Shown here piece by piece: positions 8,584 through 18,900 of a stretch of 64,000 bases of DNA. The stretch is from Streptomyces sp. NBC_01296 (lineage in GTDB: Bacteria; Actinomycetota; Actinomycetes; Streptomycetales; Streptomycetaceae). The translations under genes and the position numbers were made by a program. How positions within the stretch are numbered: position 1 is the first letter of the stretch; every line of letters starts with the position of its first letter. Location of the stretch: contig NZ_CP130720.1 in NCBI RefSeq assembly GCF_035984415.1, positions 1,426,001-1,490,000 on the forward strand. Direction: 5' to 3'. The notes beneath the pieces are model-generated. The model had not been told where the DNA came from, did no database searches, and saw only the letters and a program-made list of their open reading frames with translations.

Positions 8584-10212
8584 CTACTCCTCCAACTCCC
8601 CGCTGCCGCCGGAGAACTGCGCCAGCCGGAAGATCACGAACTCGGCAGGCTTGACCGGCGAGACACCGATCTGGCAGATGACCCGCCCGAGGTCCACCGA
8701 CTCCGTCGGGTTGGTCTCGGCGTCGCACTTCACGTAGTAGGCGTCCTCCGGCGTGGCGCCGAACAGCGCGCCGCTGCGCCACTCCGTGACCAGGAACGCG
8801 GAGATGTTCCGCCTGATCCGGGCCCACAGCGCCTGGTCGTTGGGCTCGAACACCACCCACTGGGTGCCGTTGAGGATCGACTCCTCCAGGTAGTTGAAGT
8901 ACCTGCGGACGTTGAGGTAGCGCCAGGCCGGGTCGGAGGAGAGGGTGCGCGCGCCCCAGACGCGGATGCCGCGGCCGGGGAAGGTGCGGATGCAGTTGAT
9001 GCCGACCGGGTTGAGCAGGTCCTGCTCGCCCCGGGTGATCTGCAGCTCCAGGTCGACGGCGCCGCGCACGACCTCGTTGGCGGGGGCCTTGTGCACGCCG
9101 CGCTCGAAGTCGTTGCGGGCCCAGATGCCGGCGACGTGGCCGCTCGGCGGGATCAACCGGGTCTGACCGCCGGCCGGGTCGAAGACCTTGATCCACGGGT
9201 AGTAGAGCGCGGCGTACTTGGAGTCGTAGTTGGACGTCTCCTGGCGCCACACCCGGATCTGCCGGGCGTTGAGGCCGGGCGGCGGGTCGATGATCGCGAG
9301 CCGGTCACCCATCAGTTCGCAGTGGGCGATCAGACCGAGCTGGACGGCCTTCACGGCCTCCAGGTCGATCGCGCCGCGCTGGTAGGCGGCCATCAGGTCG
9401 GGGACGGCGACCATGGAGATCTCGTCCACGGCTTCGAGGCCGCCGAAGCCGGTGCGGTCCGCGGAGTCGCCCAGGTACTCGGCGATGCCGACCGGCTCGC
9501 CCTGCGCCGCGTCCGGGACCGCGGGGGCCTGCGCGGCGGCGACGGGCGCTTCGAGCGCGACCGTCTGGTTGTCGGGGCGGGCGAGCTGCGCGGCCGCGGC
9601 CCCCTCCTGTACGGAGATCAGCTTGGAGTGTTCCTTGACCTGGGTGACCACGTAGTTGCGGGCACCCTTCTTCGCCGAGACGTCGAAGGTCTCGACGGGC
9701 TTCGAGCCGTCCTTGACGACCAGCCGGAACCGCTCGGCGGGGCCCTCGCCCTCCGCGTCCGCGACCTCGACGCTGAGCGTGCCGTTCTCGCCGGGCGCGA
9801 CGGCCGACACCTTGAACGTCCCCAGTACCTGCGCCGGCCCGGGCGTGAGCGCGGCGGGCGCCGACGCACCGCCTGCGGCGACCGCGCGGCCGCGCCGGCC
9901 GCCGATCGATTCGGTGCCTTCGCCGGGTGCGCCCGCCACTCCGTCGCGTGCCCCGCCCACCCGTACCACGTAGGCCGCGGAGCCACCGTTGTTGAAGAAG
10001 CCGTACACCGCGTGCGCCAGGAAGTATCCGTCGGTGAACTCGCCGAAGGAGGCGACGTACTGCGTCCAGTTGGTGACCAGCGTCGGCTCGTTCAGCGGAC
10101 CGTCCGGCGCCAGCCCGACGAATGCGGCCACCGAGGTGCCGACCCCCTCGATCGGACGAGAGCCGCTGGCCACCTCTTCCACGTATACGCCCGGCGACAG
10201 GTAAGACGGCAT
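8584..10212 (-). CDS. CIS contractile sheath protein
   Basis: 542 residues. The start MPSYLSPGVYVEEVASGSRP is the classic sheath N-terminus, preceded by a GAGGAG ribosome site. The C-terminal domain has the conserved sheath core: FEPNDQALWARIRRNISAFL, ALFGATPEDAYYVKCDAETN and KPAEFVIFRLAQFSGG. The region around residues 90-280 is variable and Ala/Gly-rich, with a predicted surface domain. Sheath subunits assemble on the tube and contract to push it through a membrane. It is the first gene of the minus-strand structural block, opposite the membrane-protein gene at 10557. Confidence 0.95.
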   Translation of the reverse strand: MPSYLSPGVYVEEVASGSRPIEGVGTSVAAFVGLAPDGPLNEPTLVTNWTQYVASFGEFTDGYFLAHAVYGFFNNGGSAAYVVRVGGARDGVAGAPGEGTESIGGRRGRAVAAGGASAPAALTPGPAQVLGTFKVSAVAPGENGTLSVEVADAEGEGPAERFRLVVKDGSKPVETFDVSAKKGARNYVVTQVKEHSKLISVQEGAAAAQLARPDNQTVALEAPVAAAQAPAVPDAAQGEPVGIAEYLGDSADRTGFGGLEAVDEISMVAVPDLMAAYQRGAIDLEAVKAVQLGLIAHCELMGDRLAIIDPPPGLNARQIRVWRQETSNYDSKYAALYYPWIKVFDPAGGQTRLIPPSGHVAGIWARNDFERGVHKAPANEVVRGAVDLELQITRGEQDLLNPVGINCIRTFPGRGIRVWGARTLSSDPAWRYLNVRRYFNYLEESILNGTQWVVFEPNDQALWARIRRNISAFLVTEWRSGALFGATPEDAYYVKCDAETNPTESVDLGRVICQIGVSPVKPAEFVIFRLAQFSGGSGELEE

Positions 10213-10556
10213 GCTCTGCTCTCCTCGGGGTACCAAGACAAGACCAGACTCACCCTCGCGCCCCGCACACGACCGGGGATACGTCCTCCGGTGCCTTGTC
10301 GGGGGCAGTGGCCATGTCCCCAGGGGCAACGGGAGGATGACCGCGAGGCCGGGCCGCCGCGTGGTGCCCGCGGCGCGGACGTACCGGGGCGGCGCCGGGC
10401 GGAGCGCCGTGGAACGCGGCCGCGGGCTCGGTCCCGCGTCCCTCGACGGCAGGCGCACGCAGGAGTGTTCGAGGGCAGCGGGCGTTACCTTTCGGGCAGC
10501 GGCGCTACCCGGCGGCCCCTGATGCCGGCCCTCCCGTGGGCAGTAGCGTCCATCGG
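10213..10556. promoter_or_regulatory. Divergent promoter region between sheath and CisA-like genes
   Basis: A 344-base region separating two outward-facing genes. It must hold the promoters of the structural CIS block and of the membrane protein. I see no clear -10/-35 pair, strong palindrome or convincing small gene in it. Confidence 0.4.
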
Positions 10557-12080
10557 GTGACGACCTGGACATCCCTGGAGCCCGCCTCGACCACGGTCGA
10601 CCCGGGCAGCAGCACCACCGTACGACTGCGTCTGCGCAACACCGGCGACGTCGTCGACGAGTACCGCTTCGAGGCGGTCGGCGACATCGCCCCGTACGTC
10701 TCGGTGGAACCGCCGACCATCAGGCTCTTTCCGGGCACCACCGGCATCGTGGAGCTGACGGTCGCCCCACCCCGTACCCCGGACGCGACCGCGGGCCCGC
10801 ACCCGTACGGTGTGCGCATCCTGCCCACCGAACACCCCGGGTCGGCCACGGTCGCCGAGGGGAACGTCACCTTCACCACGTTCATGGAGGTGCGGGCCGA
10901 GCTGGTCCCGCAGACCGTCAAGGGTCGCTTCAGGGGCCGGCCCAAGCTGGCCGTCGACAACCTCGGCAACACCGTGCTCACGGCGTCGATCGGTGGCGGC
11001 GACAAGACCAGCGACGACCTCTCGTACGAGATCGTCCCGTCCAACGTCCAGATCGAACCCGGTCGTGCCGCCTTCGTCGACGCGACGCTCAAGCCCCGGC
11101 AGATCACCTGGGTGGGGCAGAAGCAGCAGCGGCCGTACGAGCTGTCGGTGCGGCGCTCGGGCTTCGACCCCCTGGTGGTGAACGGCACATACGTGCAGCG
11201 CACGCTGCTGCCGGTCTGGATGATGACCGCGCTGAGCCTGCTGCTCGCCCTCACCGTCACCGGAGTCATACTCTGGCTCACCTACAAGGCGCCGGTCCGC
11301 ACTCTCGCGCAGGAGAAGCTGCAGCAGGCGGCGGCCACCGCGCTGCCGGAGCAGCCGACCGGCAAGCCGACGCCGGCGGTCTCGCCCACGGCGCAGCCCG
11401 AGGGACCGGACGCCGGCGGTGGAGGGGGTGAGAAGAAGCCCCCGGAGGGGGCCAAGCCCGCGCGGGGTCCGCTGCCCATCACGTCGCAGGACAAGCCGAA
11501 CCTCTTCGTGCAGTTCGCACAGGTACGGCTGGCCGAGGGGGCGGCCGACTGCAAGCTGACCGCCCCTTACACCGTGGGCAAGCTGGACGCGGCGACCCAG
11601 CAGGCGCTGACGTGCTTCCAGCAGTCCAACGACTCAAAGTACGGCCAGTTCAGCCAGATGGCGAAGACCGACGGGCCCGGGAACCTGGGCCGCACCACGA
11701 TGACCGCGCTCCTGGCAGCGCACTTCGTCGCCAGCAAGAACCTGTCGCTGAACCAGAACCAGGCCAGCCCGGAGGTGCCCTGGGTACGGAACATCCTGCT
11801 CTGGGGCACGCAGGGCGAGTTCGACGACGGCGACCTGGCCACGACGGTCACGTACACGAAGGCCAACATCGACTACCTGCGCAAGCACGTACAGCTCCAG
11901 GAGAAGCCGACTCAGGCCGACACGGACCGGATCAAGGAGTACCAGGCCCAGTTCGGGGCCGAGCAGACCGGGGTCCTCGACGAGCCGACTCTCACGAAGA
12001 CGAAACTGGGCTGGGTCCACGAGCAGGGCACGCCGGGCACGGTGACAGCCAAGGACTGGCTCCCGGCACCGATGAAGTAG
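10557..12080 (+). CDS. cisA: Bitopic membrane protein, CisA-like CIS anchor
   Basis: 507 residues from a GTG at 10557. Residues 1-215 form a beta-rich region of the Ig-like/alpha-galactosidase NEW3 type (PASTTVDPGSSTTVRLRLRN, TTGIVELTVAPP). A single membrane helix follows at about 220-242 (WMMTALSLLLALTVTGVILW), then a Pro/Gly/Lys linker and a C-terminal region with peptidoglycan-binding-like helices (KLDAATQQALTCFQQ). Charge distribution suggests N-terminus inside. In Streptomyces the CIS-locus membrane protein CisA recruits otherwise free cytoplasmic particles to the membrane. Size, topology and position between sheath and ATPase genes fit that protein. I recognise it by context and architecture, not by alignment. 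Confidence 0.7.
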   Translation: MTTWTSLEPASTTVDPGSSTTVRLRLRNTGDVVDEYRFEAVGDIAPYVSVEPPTIRLFPGTTGIVELTVAPPRTPDATAGPHPYGVRILPTEHPGSATVAEGNVTFTTFMEVRAELVPQTVKGRFRGRPKLAVDNLGNTVLTASIGGGDKTSDDLSYEIVPSNVQIEPGRAAFVDATLKPRQITWVGQKQQRPYELSVRRSGFDPLVVNGTYVQRTLLPVWMMTALSLLLALTVTGVILWLTYKAPVRTLAQEKLQQAAATALPEQPTGKPTPAVSPTAQPEGPDAGGGGGEKKPPEGAKPARGPLPITSQDKPNLFVQFAQVRLAEGAADCKLTAPYTVGKLDAATQQALTCFQQSNDSKYGQFSQMAKTDGPGNLGRTTMTALLAAHFVASKNLSLNQNQASPEVPWVRNILLWGTQGEFDDGDLATTVTYTKANIDYLRKHVQLQEKPTQADTDRIKEYQAQFGAEQTGVLDEPTLTKTKLGWVHEQGTPGTVTAKDWLPAPMK

Positions 12081-12097
12081 CCGCGGCCCGGGTCGTC

Positions 12098-12138
12098 GCC
12101 CGCTGCGGCCGGACCCTCGCGGTCCGGCCGCAGCGGGC
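12098..12138. terminator. Bidirectional terminator hairpin
   Basis: A perfect 18-base-pair inverted repeat (arms 12098-12115 and 12121-12138, five-base loop) between the stop of the CisA-like gene and the stop of the convergent ATPase gene. No T-run, as usual for Streptomyces terminators. Confidence 0.85.
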
Positions 12139-12200
12139 CCGCGGCACGTAACCGTTCGGCCGGGACGCGGCCTGGCCGGGACACGCCGTCCGAAGACGGT

Positions 12201-14339
12201 CTACCAGGACGCGTCGTCCAGGACGAGGCGGCCCGCCTTGCGGTACTCGCGCTGGGCGCCGGCCAGGAGATCCGCCGTCGATACACCGTCGCCCCGACCC
12301 GCCGCCGCGTACGCGGCCGTGACGACCGCGCTGCGGATCGAGCCGCCCGCCAGCTCGAAGTCCCGTGCGCAGAAGGCCGGATCGATGTCCTCGGCGCAGG
12401 GGACGTGGGCGAGGCTGTGCCGCCACAGCGCCAGGCGCTGCTTCTCATCCGGGAAGGGGAAGTCGACCACCAGGTCCAGCCGGCGGGTGAAGGCGTCGTC
12501 GATGTTGGAGCGCAGGTTGGTGGTCAGCAGGGCGATTCCGTCGAACGACTCCAGACGCTGCAGGAGGTAGGCGCTCTCCATGTTCGCGTGGCGGTCGTTG
12601 GAGCTGCTGACCTCGGAGCGCTTGCCGAAGACCGCGTCCGCCTCGTCGAAGAGCAGCACCGTGTCCGTACGGTCGGCCTCGGTGAAGATCCGCTCCAGGT
12701 TCTTCTCCGTCTCGCCGACGTACTTGTCCACGATGGACGGTAGCTGTACGACGTAGAGGTCCAGGCCCAGTTCCCCCGCGACCACTTCGGCGGAGAGCGT
12801 CTTCCCGGTCCCGGAGTCGCCCGCGAACAGCCCCACCACGCCCCGCCCGCGCCCGCCGCCCGTGCTCAGCCGCCAGTCGCCGAGCACCCGGTCGCGGTGT
12901 CGGGCGCGAAGGACCAGTTCCCGCAGCTGCGCCAGCGGGCCTGCGGGCAGGACCAGATCGTTCCAGCCGACGTCGGGCCGGATGCGGCGGGCGTGCCGCT
13001 CGAGGCCCGACGCGGACTGCTGCCGGGCCGCGAACCGCAGGTGCGCGGCGGACAGTTCCGTACCGTCGAACGCGGCGAGGTCGCGCGCCGCGCGGGACGC
13101 ACGGTCGATCCCGGCGGGCCCGAGCCGGTACGCGGCGACGACCGGCGCCAGGTCGAACGCCGGCTCCTGGGGGCCGAGCGCCGCCCGCCAGGCGTCGAGA
13201 TCGCCGGCCCGCTGCCGGGGCGCGTCCAGCACGATCGGGTCGCGTCCGCTGTCGCACCACTTCGGGTCGTACGGGCGCGGATCCGCGAACAGGACCGGGA
13301 CGTCCTTCACGGTGAGCGCCCGGATCAGTTCCCCGGGCTTCTCGGGCAGCGAGGTCACCACGATCGCGCGTCCCGTCAGCCGTGCCTCGCGCAGCAGTTC
13401 CCGGTACGGGAGGCGCTCCCCCGCCGGACGGTGCTCCGGAGCGTGCTCCTCGGGGCGGTGCTCCTCGGGGCGTCCTGCCGGCGCGAAGTGCAGGGCCGGG
13501 ATGCCGGCCGCGCCCAGGGCGACGGTGGCGCAGGCGAGGCCGTCGCCGTCGCGGTGCTCGCGCAGGTAGGCGGTGAGCGGGCGCGCCGCGAGGTGCCCGG
13601 CCAGTCTCCGGGTCAGCGGGTCGCCGCCGTCCGGCGTGACGGTGGCCACCGCGTTCTCCTCGTCCGCCGCGCCGGGCCGGTACGGAAGCGGACGTACGGT
13701 GCCCTGCAGCGCCGGGTCCGGGGTGTCGTCACCGAGCAGATGCGCCACGACCCGGTCGGGGACGCGCAAGGAGCGGCTGAGGAAGGGGCGTTCGGGGTCG
13801 TCCACCTCGATCAGCCCGCGCGCGAGCAGCCGTGCGGCCGGATGGAACCGGGAGCGTCCGGCGGCGGAGTGCGTGGGCACCCCGCACAGGTCGAGCGCGA
13901 GCGCCACGGTCGCCCGGCGACGGGTCACGTCGTCGTTGAGGTAGCCGTACAGCGCCTCGAAGGAGCGGTCCAGGTCGGGCGCCAGCGCGATCAGCAGGAT
14001 CTGGGTGTCGAGGGGGCTCAGGCGCAGCCAGTGGGCGAGCCAGTGGAGGCGGTCGTCCTCGGACGGCCAGGTCTCGTCCGGCTCCGCCGCGTCCTCGGTT
14101 TCCGGCTCTTCTGCCGCGCCTGGTTCGCCGGACCCCTGCCGCTCGTCCGGGCCGGACGGCATCAGGCCTTTCGTTTCCGTCCGCCCGAACAGCAGGTGCT
14201 GTACCGCCTCCTCCGTCAGATACATCCCGCGCATCGGGTCGGTGGCCGTCGGGTCCTTGGCGCTGCGGCGATCGACGAGGAGCGCCACCCGCGCGCGCAG
14301 TTCCGCGAGCCGTTCGAGCAGGGGGGAGGAGTCGTTCAC
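12201..14339 (-). CDS. AAA+ ATPase of the CIS locus (Cis15/Afp15-like)
   Basis: 712 residues. The C-terminal AAA+ module has Walker A FAGDSGTGKTLSAEVVAGEL (about 504-523), Walker B TVLLFDEADAVFGKRSE, sensor-1 LLTTNLRSNID and an arginine-finger segment DDAFTRRLDLVVDFPFPDE. The N-terminal half is a winged-helix-like and degenerate AAA region typical of the eCIS ATPase. Such proteins are needed for assembly or stability of Afp/PVC/MAC particles. The GTG start overlaps the DUF4255 stop (GTGA), so the two are coupled. Transcribed toward the CisA-like gene and separated from it by a strong hairpin. Confidence 0.9.
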   Translation of the reverse strand: MNDSSPLLERLAELRARVALLVDRRSAKDPTATDPMRGMYLTEEAVQHLLFGRTETKGLMPSGPDERQGSGEPGAAEEPETEDAAEPDETWPSEDDRLHWLAHWLRLSPLDTQILLIALAPDLDRSFEALYGYLNDDVTRRRATVALALDLCGVPTHSAAGRSRFHPAARLLARGLIEVDDPERPFLSRSLRVPDRVVAHLLGDDTPDPALQGTVRPLPYRPGAADEENAVATVTPDGGDPLTRRLAGHLAARPLTAYLREHRDGDGLACATVALGAAGIPALHFAPAGRPEEHRPEEHAPEHRPAGERLPYRELLREARLTGRAIVVTSLPEKPGELIRALTVKDVPVLFADPRPYDPKWCDSGRDPIVLDAPRQRAGDLDAWRAALGPQEPAFDLAPVVAAYRLGPAGIDRASRAARDLAAFDGTELSAAHLRFAARQQSASGLERHARRIRPDVGWNDLVLPAGPLAQLRELVLRARHRDRVLGDWRLSTGGGRGRGVVGLFAGDSGTGKTLSAEVVAGELGLDLYVVQLPSIVDKYVGETEKNLERIFTEADRTDTVLLFDEADAVFGKRSEVSSSNDRHANMESAYLLQRLESFDGIALLTTNLRSNIDDAFTRRLDLVVDFPFPDEKQRLALWRHSLAHVPCAEDIDPAFCARDFELAGGSIRSAVVTAAYAAAGRGDGVSTADLLAGAQREYRKAGRLVLDDASW

Positions 14340-15025
14340 TTCCGCTGCTCCTGAACCGTTCCCGTCCTGCCGTTCCTCCGCACGAAGTCCTCCTTGGCGG
14401 CGGCCACGCTCTTCGCGCTGTGGTGGCGCGTGGGACCGTCGTCGGACCCGCCGTCCGTGCCCCGGACCCGGACGCCGAGCCCCTCCGTGACCGGCGGACC
14501 GACGCGGTAGTCGGGGGACGCCAGGAAGGGTGCGGTGATCACCACGTCGAGCGAGGGCTTGAGTTCACCGCCCAGCGCGGACCAGATGTCCGCGAGCGAG
14601 CGCGCCTCGGTGTGCAGCCCCGCGACGGTCAACTGGACGGACAGGCCGAGTCCGGCGAGGGTGCCCGTCAGGTCCTCCGGCGGCAGGATCTCCTTGGGCA
14701 GCAGCGTGTGCAGTACCGCGGAGAGCATCCGGTGCTCGTCCTGCGGACGCTTGGTCCAGGCCGTGACGAGGTACGAGAGCCGGAACCAGCGCGGCGGCTG
14801 GTGCTCCTTGACGATGATCCCCTGCTCGTCGCGGAGCCCGATCCTGCCGCGCTGGCGCCGCTTGGTGTCCTCGCGGATGTCGTAGAGGTACGCGTCGATG
14901 GTCGGCGCGTTGCGCCGGGCCGCCCAGTCTCGCGTCGGGGCGTCGAAGGTGACTTCGACATCGGACCCCGCGAAGGAGCCGCGGATGAGCAGCCCTCTCA
15001 GGATGTCGTCCACCTCGTGAATCAC
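14336..15025 (-). CDS. DUF4255 sheath-terminator/cap protein (Cis16/Pvc16-like)
   Basis: 229 residues from a GTG whose product begins VIHEVDDILRGLLIRG, the usual DUF4255 opening. Conserved parts include RRNAPTIDAYLYDIREDTKR, PPRWFRLSYLVTAWTKRPQDEHR and LSAVLHTLLPKEILP. Pvc16/Afp16-type proteins cap the distal end of sheath and tube. It is the first gene of a two-gene unit with the ATPase. A longer in-frame reading exists upstream, but its residues are Arg/Pro-rich and unlike the family, so I prefer the internal GTG. Confidence 0.88.
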   Translation of the reverse strand: MIHEVDDILRGLLIRGSFAGSDVEVTFDAPTRDWAARRNAPTIDAYLYDIREDTKRRQRGRIGLRDEQGIIVKEHQPPRWFRLSYLVTAWTKRPQDEHRMLSAVLHTLLPKEILPPEDLTGTLAGLGLSVQLTVAGLHTEARSLADIWSALGGELKPSLDVVITAPFLASPDYRVGPPVTEGLGVRVRGTDGGSDDGPTRHHSAKSVAAAKEDFVRRNGRTGTVQEQRK

Positions 15026-15202
15026 GGTCGCGCTGCCCTTCGTCGTCGACGCCCGGGCATGGAGGAGCCCGGTCCATCGTGGCCGCCGGGGCGCCGGCCC
15101 GCGAGGCACCCGGGGGACGATCCGGGGGCAACTCCGCTGCCCCCGCGTCGCCCTGCTCCTGTCCTCGGGGACCTTGTACCGGCGCGGTACCGGCGCGAGA
15201 CG

Positions 15203-15841
15203 TCAGATGTAGCCCTCGCGCAAGGCGTAGGCCACGGCATGGGCCCGGTTGCGGAGCTGCAGGCGGGTCGTCAGGCCGTGCATGACGTTCTTGACCGTGC
15301 GTTCGGAGTACGAGAGCTTGCCGGCGATCTCCGCGGTATCCAGCCCCTCGGCCACCAGTCGGAGCACATCGATCTCACGCGGCGCCAGGCCGGACACCGT
15401 GGCTCCCGACACGCTGGTCGTGCCGCGCTGCAGCGTGCCGACCTGGGCCATCAGCCGTCCCAGCAGGTCCGATGGCAGGTCCCCATCGCCCCGGGAGGCC
15501 GCGAGGACCGCTTGGAGAAGGCGGTGTCCGGTGGCCTCGCGCCGCCAGACGATCGCGCCGACCCCGTACTCGATCACCTGGAGCAGCTCCGCCTCGCGGA
15601 TGAGGCTCGTGACGAGGACCGCCCTGATGCCGTCCGCGCGCGTCAGCCGCCTCAGCCGCGACAGCGTGGGTTCGTCCAGCACCTCCGCGAGCAGGACCGC
15701 GACCGTGCCCGGCCGGCTCGCGCCCTCCTCGACGAGCTCCACCTCGGAGTGGCGGCGCAGTTGGCTGACCGCTCCGTCCAGGGACAGCGGGTCCGACGCG
15801 TGGACCTCCACCGGGATTCTGTTCGGGCTTCGAAGAACCAT
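15203..15841 (-). CDS. LuxR-family response-regulator-like protein
   Basis: 212 residues from ATG 15841. The N-terminal about 130 residues look like a receiver-type alpha/beta fold (GTVAVLLAEVLDEPTLSRLR, IRAVLVTSLIREAELLQVIE) but no clear phospho-accepting Asp pocket at the start, so it may be an atypical receiver. The C-terminus is a LuxR/GerE helix-turn-helix (LAPREIDVLRLVAEGLDTAE, then SERTVKNVMHGLTTRLQLRN). It lies upstream of the CIS cap-ATPase unit in the same direction and divergent from a large LAL regulator. A role in CIS expression is inferred from position only. Confidence 0.85.
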   Translation of the reverse strand: MVLRSPNRIPVEVHASDPLSLDGAVSQLRRHSEVELVEEGASRPGTVAVLLAEVLDEPTLSRLRRLTRADGIRAVLVTSLIREAELLQVIEYGVGAIVWRREATGHRLLQAVLAASRGDGDLPSDLLGRLMAQVGTLQRGTTSVSGATVSGLAPREIDVLRLVAEGLDTAEIAGKLSYSERTVKNVMHGLTTRLQLRNRAHAVAYALREGYI

Positions 15842-15921
15842 GCCATACGTCCTCGCGTCTAACTCAACAGAACAAAACGTGCCTGCTACATCCTTCCTTC
15901 GCCGAGGGGACGACCACCACC
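15842..15921. promoter_or_regulatory. Shared promoter region of the two LuxR-type genes
   Basis: Eighty bases between divergent regulators. It includes an A/T-richer stretch (AACTCAACAGAACAAAACGT) that stands out against the surrounding GC and probably holds the promoter or operator. No symmetric element is obvious. Confidence 0.45.
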
Positions 15922-18900
15922 GTGGCTTACCACGAGACCGACCACGAGATCGGCGTGACAGCGGGATCGATCCGGCCACGGCGTCACCCACTTGTTCCGG
16001 CCACACCGTCGATCCCGGGTCCCGGCTCCGCCGGGCTCCTGGAACGCGACGGCGCGCTGGAGCTGCTGGCGGCGGAGACCGATCGAGCCCTGAACGGATC
16101 GGGTCGGCTGGTCCTGTTCCGCGCGCCCACCGGAACGGGCCGCAGCGCACTGCTGGAGGTCGCCGCCGAACAGGGCGCGAAGCTCGGCATGCAGGTCCTG
16201 CGGGCCCACGCCTCGGCCGACTGCCCCGGCGCCCCCCTCGCCCTCGTGCAGCGGCTTCTCGACGCGGAGTCCGATCCCGGCGACCTCCACAGCGCCCCGC
16301 AGACTCTGCAGCTCTCGAGCCACTCGTCCCGCCTGTGGCGATTACTGTGCGAGCACGCGGCCGCGTCCCCCCTGCTGATCACCGTGGAGGACGTGCACCT
16401 CGCCGACCAGGCCTCCCGGAACTGGCTGACCGAGGCCGCCCGGCGGCTGACCGGAATGCCGGTCCTCATGGTGGTCACCGAACGAGGGCAGTACGACATC
16501 ACCCCGCCCCGAGCGGGCCTCGCGTACTCCTTGCCCCCCGACACGGTGCGGATGCACGCGCTCGCGCCGCTGAGCCGCTCCGCCGCCGAGGAACTGGTCC
16601 GCGCAGCCCTGGGCCCGGACACCGGCGACGCCTGGCTTGACGGCTGCGTACGGGCCGGCGCCGGCAATCCGCTGCTGCTGCACTCGCTGCTCGACGACCT
16701 GCGGGCGGTCTTCCCGTACGGCGCGTCGGACAGCGGCGGCCCGGAGCCGCGGCTTCCCGAAAGGTGCGCCGAGCTGTACCCGGGGGCGTTCGTCGCGGCT
16801 GTCTCGTGGTGGCTGAAGAGCGCGGGTCACGAAAACACCCTGGTGGCCCGCGCGCTGGCAGAACTGGAGGGCTCGGCTCCGCAGCAGTACGACGAGGGAA
16901 GGCAGGAGGACGGCGAACAGGGAGTCGGGGAAAGCGGGTTCCCCGACGGGGCCGGAACGTCCGACCTCCGCCCGGGGGCCGCCGGCCACGGCGAGCCCGA
17001 CCCGGGCCACGACTTCGTCGACTTCCTCGCCGAGCTCACCGGGGCCGATCCCGACCGCGTCGCGGGCTGGGTCGCCGCGATGATCCGGCTCGGGCTGCTG
17101 CGCCGCTCCCCCGGCACCGGCGTCCCGCGCTTCGCGCATCCGCTGCTGCGCGGAGCGGTCCTCGACGGCTGGCCCCGCTCGCACCGGCAGTCCCTGCACC
17201 ACCGTGCGGCCGAACTGCGCCGACGCCGGGGCGACGGGGCCGAAGCAGTGGCCGGGCATCTGCTGCGCACCTCCCCCGCCGGCGCGGCCGGAAGGACAGC
17301 GCCGCCCGGTGCGGCCGGAGGCGGGGCGCCCGTCGACAGAGCCCTCCTGGACGCGGCGGCCGAAGCGTCCAGGGCCGGCAGGACCGACGCCGCCGCGCTC
17401 TATCTGCGCCGCGCGCTGGACGAACCGCTGCCGCGAGAGCGACGGTCCGCGGTCCTCACCGAACTCGGCGAACTGGAGTTCACCACCCAGCGGACGGGCG
17501 GGATACCCCGGCTCGCCGAAGCGCTGCGACTGCAGGAGCAGCCCAGGGGGCGGGTGCTGGCCGCCGTCAACCTGGGCAACGCCCTGGCCAACCAGGGCAG
17601 GCCGCACGCCGCGCTCGACGTCCTGCGCGATCTGGGTCCGCTGGACGCGGAACCCGTCCTCGCCCGTACCGTCCAGACGGCATCGGCGTTCTTCTCCGAC
17701 CACGATCCGGAAATCCGCAGGGCCGTCCACACCCGGCTCCGCGAGCGCGCCGAGCGATCCCCCGACTGGATCAGCCCGGCCCTGCGCGCCCTGCTGATCC
17801 GCCACAGGGCGGCGGCCGGAGCGCTGTCCGCGGAGTCGGCCGTGGAACAGATCCGGCAACTGATGGCCGCCCCGGAGGATCCCCTGCTGGTGCCGTACCT
17901 ACTGGCAACGGCCGCCGCCGTGGCCCAGTGGGCCGACGCGCCGGACGACGCCGAACGGCTCGTCAGGGCCGGGCTGACCGAGCACTTGCTGACGCCGCTG
18001 CACCCCGTCCACCGCTCCCTGCTCGACTCGCGGGCGGACACCGCCGCCGCACGCGGCCAGTACCAGTGGCTGCTGGAGGAGACCGCCGACAAGCTGCGGA
18101 CACCGGCCGACGCGGCTCGTACCGGTGTGGGCAACTTCCTGGCCCATCGCGTCATCGCACTCGCCGAGTGCGGCCGCGCCGCCGAGGCCGAGCGGCTCAT
18201 CGCCGACATCGATGTCGAGGAAGCGAAGGACAGTGGGGAGCTGAACCGGTTCCTCTACGCGCGCGGCGTTCTGCGTGCGTCCGTCGGCGATCCGGCGGGC
18301 GCCCTCGCCGACTTCCGGGAGTGCGGCAGGCGCCAACTCGGCCGCGACGTGGAGAGCCTCGTCATCACACCGTGGCGCTCGGCTGCCGCCGAATGCCTCC
18401 TCCTTCTGGGGGAAACGCCGCAGGCGCTCGCGCTCGCCGAGGAGGACAGCCGGTACGCCGCCGCTTGGGGCACGCCCCGGGTCCGGGGCCGCGCGCTGCG
18501 CGTCCTGGGCGCGGCCACCGGCGGCCGACGCGGCCTCGAACTCACCGCCGAGGCCGTCGGCATCCTGCGCGGCACCTCGCTCGACGTCGAGCTGATCCCC
18601 GCGCTCGTCACCCACGGCCTCCAGCTCACGGCCGCCGGGCAGCCCCGCCGGGCCCGCCCGCTGCTCAGGGAGGCCGCGACGGCGGCCGAGCGGCTCGGGT
18701 CGATCCGGCTGTCGGGCAGCGCGGAACGGGCCTTGCGCGCCAGCGGCTCCCGCCGCTGGAACACCTCCCTCACCGGCCCGGGTTCACTGACCGCCGGTGA
18801 ACGCCGGATCGCCGCACTGGCCGCCGACGGCCGCACGAACGCCGAGATCTCCGAGCTTCTGCACCTGGCGCTGCGTACCGTGGAAACCCACCTGACCAGC

